Shown here in pieces: positions 1 through 9,915 of a stretch of 64,000 nt of DNA (its first letter is position 1; each line of letters starts with the position of its first letter). The stretch is from Branchiostoma belcheri. Lineage: Eukaryota; Chordata; Leptocardii; Amphioxiformes; Branchiostomatidae. The notes beneath the pieces are model-generated. The model did no database searches. It was not told the origin of the DNA and saw only the letters and a program-made list of their open reading frames with translations. The DNA lies in assembly GCF_001625305.1 (NCBI RefSeq), contig NW_017802379.1, forward strand, positions 124,001 through 188,000. Reading direction: 5' to 3'. Made by a program: the position numbers and the translations under genes.

Positions 1-350
1 GATGGCGTCTTCACTATTTCCTGCGGTAGAAGAGAACGTGTTGTTAGATGTAACTGAGAATTTTGAGGGAGACCTTCTTTACCGGCCTCTAGATCGGACA
101 GGTAGATTCCGCCTTCGTCGGCGTTTTCACTGTTTCCTGCAGTAGATGAGAACGTGTTGTTAGATAATCTCCAAGCAGATCATATACCGTGGCAGGCCAT
201 GTCCATTGACCAGAGGAGTATCATTAGCCACTGGTGGTTAATGGACACTCCTCTGGCCAATGGATACCGCCTTGCCATTGCCACCGTATGATCTGCTTGG
301 AGATTAGTTGCTAAATGTAACTGAAAATTTTGATTTTATGCTTGTAGACT
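1..350. repeat. Partial direct duplication with a MITE inserted in the second copy
   Basis: The segment around 15-75 (ending in a TTGTTAGATGTAACTGAGAA-type sequence) recurs at about 130-165 and continues at 307-335. The two halves of the second copy are separated by the palindromic element at 166-306. The first copy therefore acts as a pre-insertion (empty) version of the second. No coding sequence is seen here. Confidence 0.7.
166..306. mobile_element. Palindromic MITE, family P (copy 1)
   Basis: Long terminal inverted repeats: AATCTCCAAGCAGATCATA at the left end and its reverse complement at the right end. It is flanked by near-identical 10-bp direct repeats, GTTGTTAGAT (156-165) and GTTGCTAAAT (307-316), which look like a target-site duplication. 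The same family is found at 24948-25122. A 9-10 bp duplication would fit a Mutator-like transposase better than Tc1 or Harbinger, but no transposase is present, so the superfamily is an inference. Confidence 0.8.
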
Positions 351-535
351 TGTGTTCATCGAAGAAACAATTGTCTGTAAATCTGCAGTAGACAGGTCCA
401 TTCCGTGAACAAGGTCGACGGGGTCAGCCGAAAATTTGGGTAAGTTTCAATTTACTCAGTGTTGGTCTGAGCGTTTAGCCCTTTTTGTCATAATGATGTA
501 TACCAACACAAATGAACTTTCATGCTAAGTTTTAC

Positions 536-739
536 CATTTCCTGTCTCGGAGAACGCAGCTGCCTGCTGGTCGGCCCGGATCCTTCTGAAGGAGCCGCCG
601 TACTGTCGGTAGTAGGGAGACATCCGAAAGCTCTTCTCCCGGAAGCTGTAGGCATCGCAGTGTGACGTCAGCAGCATCAGGACCAGCAGCCCGATGACGC
701 AAACGCTCGATGGCGTAACTCTCACAGCCATTGTGTGCC
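536..739 (-). CDS. Small secreted protein precursor, possibly neuropeptide-like (one exon)
   Basis: Reading leftwards, a splice acceptor (pyrimidine run then ACAG at 745-740) is followed 8 bases later by ATG at 731-729. The N-terminus is a clear signal peptide: about 27 residues with a VIGLLVLMLL core, cleavage likely after SHCDA. The mature part begins YSFREKSFRMSPYYRQYGG, is rich in Arg/Tyr/Ser, and has a dibasic Arg-Arg soon after that could be a processing site. A donor (G|GTAAAA) can be placed after 536; if unspliced, the frame stops at 525-527. The acceptor directly before the ATG implies an upstream non-coding exon at a higher coordinate. I do not recognise the family; dibasic processing and size suggest a peptide hormone precursor, but a small secreted protein of another kind is equally possible. 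Confidence 0.55.
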
Positions 740-1530
740 CTGTAGAGAGAGGACGATTAAAACAATGGCAGACTTTAAAATAGGTCGCTATAGCTAGATA
801 CGTCACGAAACGCATCGCAAGCTGACATGGACGTCGGCATTTTGTTTTCTTTCTAAGCAGATCTAAGCAGATTTTCACTCCCATTGTACAACCTGCAGAG
901 AGCTGAGGGAACGATAAAAGAATGACGTTGAGTACTACGTAAGATGTCGCAAGTCATTGCATAGTGACATTGACGTTGACTTTTTTCTTTCAAACTTTTT
1001 AATACCATTGTGTAACCTGCAGAGAGAGAACGAAAGAAAATGGTAGAATCTTAAATATTATAGGATGCAAGATACGTCACGAGTCGTCGCAGGCTGACAT
1101 TAACGTCGACATTTTTTTCTCACTGAGCAGATCTAAGCAGATTTTCACTCCCATTGTATAACCTGCAGAGGGCGATAAAAGCAATGGCAGAATCTTAAGC
1201 ACGCCGCAAGATGTCACAAGTCGTTGCTGGCTGACACTGACGTCAACATTTGTATTTTTTTTCTTATTACAGTATGAAAATTTTCACTTCCATTGCGTAA
1301 ACTAGAGAGAGAGGACAATACAACTGGCAGAATTTTAGATAGGATGCAGGATATGTCAAGAGGCTGACATTGACGTTGACTTTTGCTTTTTTTTACTATG
1401 CAAACTTTTCAATACCATTCCATTGTGCAACTTGCAGAGAGAGAACGAAAGAAAACAGCAGAATTAGGCAGGCTGACATTGAAGTCGACATTTTTTTATC
1501 TTACATTGCAAATTTTTCATAAAGAACATG
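740..1530 (-). repeat. Tandem array of splice acceptor/start region (about 6 copies with the exon)
   Basis: Copies of the sequence containing, on the minus strand, a CT-rich tract, GCAG or ACAG, and ACACAATGG lie at about 731-745 (the real exon edge), 883-900, 1005-1035, 1152-1170, 1290-1310 and 1420-1445. Spacing is roughly 120-150 bp. Adjacent intron sequence (AGCAGATTTTCACTCCCATT and the ACGTC/TGACATT motifs) is repeated with each unit. The array lies in the intron just 5' of the secreted-protein exon. Confidence 0.8.
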
Positions 1531-2880
1531 ATGAGTGCGTGTTCCAGGCAAACTGACGTGGGCTAAGACGTTGCCGCATTCTTGTCCATTCACGAAGATA
1601 AGCTTAAAATCGCCGCCGCCGTACTTAAGGGACTTACGCCGCACGTCTCCTGACAATGTGGGAGGATCAGACGTACGCGTGCTGAAGGACCGTGACTAGT
1701 CTCCCTTCCCACACGGCCTTGGGACGTGTGCGGACCTACAGTCACTTTGGCCTTCAGTACATTTTTTTTATTCAGAAGCACAGTGATGAATACGAATACT
1801 AGTAAAAGGGCATGGACTAAGTGACTGCGAACTCAAGTTAGGTACAACTTATATTCTCGCAGCCACTTTTACAGTGGAGAAAGGCGTTTACAAGACATTT
1901 GAAAAACTATGAATAGCATGAGTCAAACCTCCCATCCCAGAAGAGAAAGAAAGCATAGCAGGACACATACAACAAGAAGTGTTTTGTTTCTGTGATTTAG
2001 TTTTGCGCGGCTAACATAATTTCACAGTTAATGTCATTCGAACAAACCAAACTGCCGTCTAAATAAAAGTACATTTCAATCACATCTGTCACCCTAATAT
2101 CGTATATGGCCATGAACAACGAATACATACATACATGAATGCATACATTTTACACCTAGGCGTAAGCTAAGAGTCATGAGTTCTCATATATTGATAACTG
2201 TAACAGATATCCTTGGTTGGAGTGATATGAAAATTTTTTTTTTTAAATTATTTACTTCATGTTCACCACAAAACAAGGCTCATGGGAGCCACTCAAATAT
2301 TTTGGTTACTGTACAGACAGTGAGGACAGATTTTTTTACCTTATAAATTAGACGTGAAAAGTTTATACCCATATGGGAAACAATCACGTGGTAGCTTTCA
2401 TGATCAAAATCGTTCAAAATTGCTTCTGAATATTCTTACAAAACTTCAATTTCACCAGACTAATAAGCGTGGTAAGGTCCAAAGAACAGACGTCTTTCGC
2501 TTAACGTTAACCGGTGGCCATTATCTGCAGGAACTCCGTGATTAGGGATCGGAGTGTAATTGGTCATCAGCACCCGGTCTATCGTATCACGTCGATCAGC
2601 CATGCCGCAGCCGACAGCAGGCCGTCCCGTAAAGGACAGGTCTCTGTTATCTGCCGACCACACCTGGAACACGCGCAGAGTAAGGGGCAGACCCGGGTTC
2701 AATTTCCATTCTCTAGATAAGCGCGGGGAAAAACCCTCGTATCTTCGAAACAGAGTTAATGGCCGGTACGTTTTAAGTGGCCAGGCTTGGGTTAAACTCC
2801 CATTTTTGTCGATGAAGACAGAAGTTGAGTAAAACGCACATGTCTTGTACATTATGAAGCATAATGGAGTTGAGAGTCAG
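1531..2880. other. Non-coding, no gene recognised
   Basis: Only short frames without recognisable domains. An ATAC/ATGC-rich patch lies near 2125-2150. Nothing else could be supported. Confidence 0.5.
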
Positions 2881-2886
2881 TAGCCG

Positions 2887-2981
2887 GGTTACCAAACCTA
2901 TTATAGCTCCCGAGTCCTACATCCTCCCCGCAACTAGAGGAGAGGATGTAGGACTCGGGAGCTATAATAGGTTTGGTAACC
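2887..2981. mobile_element. Perfect 40-bp inverted repeat (hairpin, likely MITE remnant)
   Basis: Arms 2887-2926 and 2942-2981 are exact reverse complements with a 15-base loop. Arm ends are GGTTACCAAACC and GGTTTGGTAACC. Perfect identity suggests recent origin or an element that moves as a hairpin. No second copy was seen in this window. Confidence 0.75.
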
Positions 2982-2989
2982 AGGCTAGA

Positions 2990-4670
2990 GAATCAGTGCG
3001 TTTTAAGTGGCCAATTTCACTTTTGCCAACAACTTCCTTTAGCTCTGGACTAAAGTCATTGGGAAACTCCAGAACAGAGTATAGACTCCGAAACAGAAAG
3101 CGGAATCCGAAAAAATGACGGCAATGTTAGAACATAGAGAGTCTTCTAGAAGGTAGTCTTCCATGTTTTGATGATAACATCTATATTAGTTGACACAAAG
3201 AGACACTGGCTCAGCAGGCCCTTTTTGATATGCCCGTCCTGACGTAGAAACTGAGATTAGATACTTTCATGTATTTAACAAGAAATGAATTGCCTCTCCG
3301 TTTGCTTTTGTTTGATTGTCAGAAAAGCGTTTTTGACGAGCCGTGGTGGCAGCTTCTAAACCGGATGCCACGCTCACTGTGACGCCATCGGCAGTTTTTG
3401 ATTGGATTAACTGGCTACAGAAATTAAGAACTGGAAGGATGATTTGCAAGATTCGATTATTCTTAACATCATACGAATGCATTTTTTTGGCCTAGCGTCT
3501 TTGGCCTAGCGTTCATTGAATACTGGCTGACACTTTTGACAATTTCCTTTTTTTCGTGTCGTCTTTAACTTCTTCGAATTCAGGGTATCGGATCGGCTTC
3601 AAATTTTCCGCTCCGTTTCTCTCTCACTGCTCCATTGCTCTCATAGAAAAGATGGTGATGATGATAACTTTGTTCCTTAAATGTCAGCGACATGAAACTA
3701 CGCAACACCTTGATATTATCAGTCACCCGACATCTAAGGCGTATCAAAACGTTCCCTCTTTTACTGTAATTTCTGTCATCGTGTGCCATGTGTGCTAGCG
3801 TTAATTTTGATCCGCCTTCGCATTACATTGAGTTTGATTAAGCAGCAAATTGTATGTGATAAAAGGAAACCGCCCAACTGTACTAGGTAGCGTCGCTAGC
3901 AGCATTTCTCGGATTCAGCCAAATCCTGAATCGCCGGCCCTTTTCGTATCTACCTCTGCAGCAGACTCGTGCCAGATAAGGCCGGTACTTTATCAAATTT
4001 TAGGTCACCATTTTCTAACCCAGCTTACTTTACGTTCCTTTCTCCGCCCACTTCTACCGTCTGGGGTGTCGTTGGGAGGCACATTTGGCGGCCGACGGCT
4101 AGTCTGGAGGCTGTTGGTATTGGCATCCCCCTAAAATCAATTTTCATCAAGGTGAAGGAAAGACGGCCCCACCTTCTTTTGTCTGGGTCTCCCTATGGCA
4201 GACTCCTTGCAGCGATGTCTTTGTGTCTGATTGATACTAAAAAAATTGTCCTTTCTTAGACATTTTGCAAAGCTAGTGGACTTGAGCAGCTGTTGCGAAT
4301 AGATAGTAATTCTTGGATGCACTTTTACCGACGATCTGAGTATCTAACAAACTGTACTGGAAAGAGACCAACATATTAGAACTCTTGCTTTGATAGTGTC
4401 CACATAAAAATGCTCCCGGCGCCTTGCCATAGGAGTTTGGGAGAGCGGTAGGTGTTGGAGAGAGGTTGACTAAAACTGCACCATGAAAGTGACGAAAAAA
4501 CATCTAACGCTCACTCTACCGACAGCCGACGAATGTATGTTGCCTCCGCTGTGAATTTAGACACAATAGATTTACGATTGACTTACTTTTATTTTTATTT
4601 ATTTATTCATTTATTCATAATCTATAGACTTGGATGCTGTCGCATGGTGCAAATAGTCATAGATCTATTG
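2990..4670. other. Non-coding, no gene recognised
   Basis: Short frames only, none with a recognisable motif. AT-rich patch (ATTTATTTATTC type) at about 4590-4615. Confidence 0.5.
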
Positions 4671-4674
4671 GCGT

Positions 4675-5056
4675 GAATTGTTATATCAATGTCTCACCCC
4701 TCTTAAGAGATTCTGAAATAGCCCTATAAAAAGTTATTTTAACATCTGCTCAGTCTTCATTGTCTTACAGAAAATGTAGTGAATATTTTTAGGTTTAAGA
4801 AAAAGAGTCGTGAGTCGTGTTTTCATCTTGTTTCAACTTCATTCCGACCCATTCAGCACGACTATCATTGTTATACCAATTTCTCACCGCTCCTAAGATA
4901 TTCTAAAATAGCTCTATGAAAAGTTATTTTAGCATCTGCTCAGTCTTCATTGTCCTACAGAAAATGTTGTGAATATATTTAGTTATAAGAAAAAGAGTCG
5001 TGAGTCGTGTTTTCATCTTGTTTCAACTGCATTCCAGCCCATTCAGCACGACTATC
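4675..5056. repeat. Two-copy tandem repeat, about 190 bp
   Basis: Unit 1 (about 4675-4865) and unit 2 (about 4866-5056) share ATTGTTATA-CAAT-TCTCACC, AAAAGTTATTTTA, CATCTGCTCAGTCTTCATTG and GAGTCGTGAGTCGTGTTTTC at matching positions. Both end at the CATTCAGCACGACTATC motif. No coding content was recognised. Confidence 0.8.
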
Positions 5057-5412
5057 TGGGCGCAGGGCTCATTTTGACGCGACAGTTCTTGTTTGGAAGT
5101 CAGAGAAACAATTTAACGGTTCGTTGCCTTTGCACTACAACATAATGAGTCGAGCTATAATCAAGCGCGCCTTCGCCCTATAAGGATTCATTGATGGAAA
5201 ACAATTTGGTACCGCATAATATAGTAGGAGCAAGGAGGTTTGAACCTCTTTGGAAAGAGTAACGAAGCAATGATTATCATATTCTTCGTAGATCTTCGCA
5301 CGATTTTGATGTCGCAGACTCGCAGTGTTTTCAATGAGAAGGCTGTGAAAGAACCGAACAACTGGCAAGGATGTATTTATGGTAGCCTTTTGCGAGAACG
5401 CTGACAGTTGAA

Positions 5413-5590
5413 TACGCCAAAAACAGTTACTCAAGCAGCTGGATATGATTTTGGAAACGGCCAGACGTTTCAGGTAGTATCCACTACCTTTTGTCAGTGA
5501 CACCAGAGACTTGCAGGAGAAATGCAGGTTTACAATGTCTGACCGTATCCAAAATCCTATCCAGCTGCTTGAGTAATTGTTTTTAGTTAT
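5413..5590. repeat. Palindromic dispersed repeat, family HH (copy 1), hammerhead-like core
   Basis: Left arm starts CAAAAACAGTTACTCAAGCA; the right arm, truncated, ends in its reverse complement near 5560-5586. On the minus strand 5497-5466 reads CTGACAA, then AGGTAGT-GGAT-ACTACCT (7-bp perfect stem), then GAAACG. Related copies lie near 13.5, 27.5, 36.1, 39.7 and 43.8 kb. Confidence 0.75.
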
Positions 5591-7104
5591 ATCTTATTAC
5601 ATGGATGTGTAACCTTCAACATCAGCTGAATGTTTCAGAACACATGTAAGACAATTCTAAGAATGCCCTAAGGTTGCGATCGCGCGACGTTACACTGTGA
5701 ACGACAGTAATCCTTCGGTGAAAAGTACTCGTAACACACCCGGTGGGATTCCAAAAAGCCGTGGCTTATCACATTATCAGCAACATAAGGGACACAAATG
5801 TAAAAAGCACGTCTAAAATTAGGCTGTTCTACGGACCTACGGATGTACTGGGACCAAAAATGGACTTGAAAGGAAATGAAAATCACACGGAGAGTAAAAA
5901 ATGGAAAACTATGCAACATGGAGATCACTGATTGAGTAAGGAAAATATTCAAGATAAACATTTATACACATTTACACCACAATGTAGCTAGGCATAGAGA
6001 TTTCTTGTCGTCTTTGGCAAGAGAAATGTGAATAAGGGCAATCCAAAAAGATGCAACAAAAGCTACCTCTCGAAAGCGGAACGAAGTTCCAAGGCAGAAC
6101 ACAAACGAACGAAATTTTCAAGGCATCCTTTAGGCTGCTGCAAAGTCATACCTACAATTTGCTATCGTTCCTCAGTTCAGACAAACAACGCTAAATATGG
6201 TATTAAGACCCACACCGGATTGCATACATGCAGCATTTCTACGGAGAAGACAAAGAAGGAATCATTCCACAGAATGCATACCTGTTGGTTATCTCAGATA
6301 GGTGCGAACCGCAAGTCCTTCGCAAATTCGCGAAGCAAAACAGTGAGATGAGGAGGTGATCAGCTTTGCCTGCAAGATAGATCTAGAACCTCAGCTCGTC
6401 GCCGCAGCCTCCTTGTAGTACTTAATTCAGAATGGGCGGATCTTATATAATGATGCTGACAGAGAAAGATGGACCCCTGCGGAGTGATGCGGCTACCTGT
6501 AGGTGATAGTCTGGTTATCAGGCCTATTTTAGCTACCGAGTCTATATGCGGAGTGTGACGTGTGTGGTGACGGGGATTCATGATAGCACTGGAGTCGCGC
6601 ATGTTTGGATGTAATTATAAGCAAAGTAAGGCTGCAAAATGTGAACGTGAGCGATCATGACCAGTTGTGAAGATTTATATTCTCAAGATTGCCTCACGGA
6701 AGTTAACTGTTTGTTAGTTCAATGACATCCAATGTTTCTAGGCACATGTATGGGTACTAGCTACTGGTTCCTTTGTTTTTGCTCATGGTGTGGTTAAGCC
6801 ACATGGTCAATGACCTGATGCGAAATGTGTAAACACCTTAAGTAACTTCTTTTCGGGATTTACTTTTAAGTACTTTGACATTTACTATGTTTGCTACATT
6901 CCCGCTTAAGGGCGTGCTTAAAGGACAGGGGAATAAAGTGGACTTAAAGAGATTTATTCTGACTTATTTTGTCGATGACATTTTGTGTTTTAATCCTTCT
7001 TTGCAGGTATTACGCTTGTTTTTCCTCTCTCCTGTGGGCACACGAATAAAAATAGGATTTAAGTGATTTTCTTTGGCTTGATATACACCAGTCAATTAAT
7101 ACAT
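5591..7104. other. Non-coding, no gene recognised
   Basis: The plus-strand frame at 6028-6351 is rich in Lys/Arg/Ser and includes a spaced C-x-IS-TEKTKKESFHRMHTC stretch, loosely zinc-finger-like. The Cys/His spacing does not fit a C2H2 finger, so I make no call. Confidence 0.4.
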
Positions 7105-7475
7105 CAACATTTTAGGGTGAGGTGTAACAGGTCGTTCGGTGTAATATAGCCAGCTGCCGCCGTGCCGCGCCGCGTGCCTTCGAAGCTATACAGATACAGA
7201 AGCTGGTGTGTTACGCCGAAGGGCGGTTATACTGGCTATACAGATACAGAAGCTGGTGTGTTACGCCGAAGGGCGGTTATACTGGCTATACAGATACAGA
7301 AGCTGGTGTGTTACGCCGAGGGGCGGTTATACCGACTATACAAATACAGCAGCTGGTGTGTTACGCCGAAGGGCGGTTAAACCAGCTATACAGATACAGA
7401 TACGTTATAGACCTTATAGGTATTACGGCTGTTTTTGCTCTTCTCTGCTGCAATTATGACGACACTGAGCCCTAG
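7105..7475 (+). mobile_element. 3' end of a non-LTR retroelement with ~50-bp tail repeats
   Basis: Starts with GGTGTAACAGGTCGTTCGG and a TAATATAGCCAGCTGCCGCC segment, followed by four tandem ~50-bp units built from CTATACAGATACAGAAGC and TGTGTTACGCCGAAGGGCGG, then a CAGATACAGATAC end. The same start and tail follow recognisable retroelement C-terminal coding remnants at 42.4 and 52.4 kb. That is why I read it as a 5'-truncated non-LTR (CR1-like) copy rather than a plain satellite. Confidence 0.65.
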
Positions 7476-8365
7476 TAGTCAGCAAGCCTGCTGTCCCAAT
7501 GTTAGCAACCACTTAAGTCACGAACTACCAGTAGAGCTTTAGCAGATGGTGCTTCTAACACAAACCCACCAGTGATAGTGTAACCAAAAGGGAAGTACCA
7601 TGTATGCCCGTAGAGGAGGGGTTGTGTGCTCCCACCCTTTAACTTGTGGATAGTCCCGATGAGTGTACAGTGATGTTTATTGAAAAGAGGGCACAGCGGA
7701 AATGATACCAGGCGTGTGCATCATATTGCGAGCGCTTGTAAGCATAATTATTGTCTCCTGAATTCAGCCCTCGCATTCTTCATCCACTGATAACATTCAG
7801 TTGAACCTTATAGCCAACGGGGACGTTTTTTGATAGCGAGCGACGCGAAAAACTTGCTTAAACCGTTATCAAAACAGAATACCCCCTCCAGTAGCAAATT
7901 AATTGATCCTTACGTAATAGTATCACATAACGCTTGTACATCATTTCAATTTGAGGTTGAATTCTTCTTGAGGTGTTATGTGCACATTTGTGATAAGAAA
8001 AATACACTTCAGAAAAAGCAGATAAGAATGACATAACGAATGGCTTAATGGTTGGGGTTAAGTTTCGGTCACTTGCAAAAAATTGTATTCTGATGAAAAC
8101 TACAACTGAGGTCAGTCGAAAATTCGATGTGCCAGCAAAGCCAAGTGTGGGCTTTGGGCTGCTTGCAGTGTTACAGCCGTTATCAACTTAAAATGAAGTT
8201 ATTGCAGCTTATTAGTTATTATGATGATCAGTTATTGCAGCTTAATGACGCTTCTGATTCTTAGAAGCCTCCCTCCTGCGGTGCTCTTTAATGGGACTGC
8301 ATCAATATGACGTCTTGCTTATCTTGCTTGTAATTATCCTGTTACGTCAATCTTAAGGAAATTAA
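7476..8365. other. Non-coding, no gene recognised
   Basis: Short frames only; no motif or repeat strong enough to name. Confidence 0.4.
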
Positions 8366-8592
8366 AGTAGCCTCTACCAGGCTTCAGACGCGGCTGTCGG
8401 CAAAAGTAGAAATTAACCAAATAGACAGATAACATGCCAATGGATTTGATCTGCTAAAGGAGTACAGTTTGCTGCTTTCTATACACGTTTAAGTCCTCAG
8501 GCGGACTAACTCCCCTGGTATGTTTTAATCTGTCTATTTTGACAATGTCTGCTCTTTCCAGCCGTCCCCAAAGCCTGGTAGGGGCTACAAGA
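8366..8592. mobile_element. Palindromic MITE, family Q (copy 1)
   Basis: Left end CTCTACCAGGCTTCAGACGC followed by AAGTAGAAATTAACCAAATAGACAGATAACATGCC in broken form; right end has CCCCTGGTATGTTTTAATC, CTCTTTCCAGCCGTCCCC and AAAGCCTGGTAGGGGC. The ends are inverted repeats of each other. Related copies at 36966-37159 and 62408-62580. Confidence 0.7.
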
Positions 8593-9915
8593 AAAGTACA
8601 CCAGCGAAGGAACTTCACAAACAATCGTTAGGTAAAATATCATATTGTGAAGAAAAACAATATCCCGTCGTTGTCAGAAACTTCCTTGAAAATATGTGAT
8701 TTGTGTCTTTCCATATGCTGCTATCTGACTAATTAAAAAAAAATCAGGCGTAAAATGGATATGTGGATCCTATAGAGATTTGTTCACATATGAGTATGAC
8801 GAAGGGGAAATTTGATCTTTAGCTTGGCTTCGCTGGGGGAGTGAGACGAAATTTGATACAGTGGATAGAATAAGATAATAATTCAAATTTAATCCAATTG
8901 TATTAACTCATTTGATAGTATATATTACATTTATATCGCCAGCTCCCTTGTTACTTCTCATTGTGCTTAATATGTTTGTACCTCTTTCTTATAATAAGTT
9001 ATATTCTTCTTATATAAAAGCTATTAAAATGATTGAATGACTCGAAATAATAGTATACCGTTAATGAATTACTTTTACCTTATAGTATCATATTGAAGGG
9101 TGCATGTGCAACAGGTTGCCTCTACATCACGGAGGAAACTTTACACATAATTTGCCATCATCTTGTCATAACTATACCTCGTAAACAGAAACCAATTAAG
9201 TGTACACCGTTGGCATTAACGACTTAGGATGCACTGATAGCACGAAATTTCTCATGGGAGCAAAAAAAACCTTGAGTCCGCAAATTATTAACAAACTTAG
9301 AAAGCTAGGTCTTGTGACTTTCTTTGCAGCCTTGAAAGTTTTATGGTTACTTGAAACTTGATTGATTTTAAAGTAGGGGTTTTGCTCTAAGCCAAGCAAA
9401 TCCCCTACGTATTCTGACGAACTTCAAATATTATCATTATATATTATGATGATGATTATATGTTGCTCAATTTGTAGATTGTCACAGCTACTAGCAAAGA
9501 CACGTTGTCAGCGCTTCACGATGACTTAGCAAATCTGGAAAGAACTACACACAGCGTGACACAGCCCTTTCTCCAAATGATTGATGGATAAAAATTAACC
9601 GAGGCGAAAGAAAACATTTGTCCAAACAACCTGCTCACAGACGTATGTGACACCGCCTAGTGCCACGCCCACTCTAATTCCACCGCAGGCAAATGTAAAG
9701 TATTAAGTAGCTCAAGTGAAAATAATAATACCAATAAATACTACATTCTGTATTGATTGATATCTATATTCTATATCAATTCACTAATATTGTGTATTTG
9801 TATTCACACGAAAGACTATGCCAGTGTTTTGAGTAATTTTATTGGTTTACTTTGCTAAATGCATTCTGTTGCGATCATCCCTGAATGTTGTATTCAGGTC
9901 ACCCATTGACAAGAA
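8593..9915. other. Intergenic sequence upstream of the GH63 gene; possible 5' UTR junction
   Basis: AT-rich, no coding content seen. A TGTATTCAG|GT junction at about 9890-9898, 18 bases before the ATG, could be a splice acceptor for a 5' UTR exon. No promoter element could be placed with confidence. Confidence 0.4.

Noticed and set aside
6028..6351. Zinc-finger protein remnant
   Set aside because: Cys and His spacing does not fit any finger type and no neighbouring exon supports it.
7162..7475. CRISPR-like array or repeat protein
   Set aside because: Units are contiguous ~50-bp repeats without unique spacers and belong to a retroelement tail; the genome is eukaryotic.
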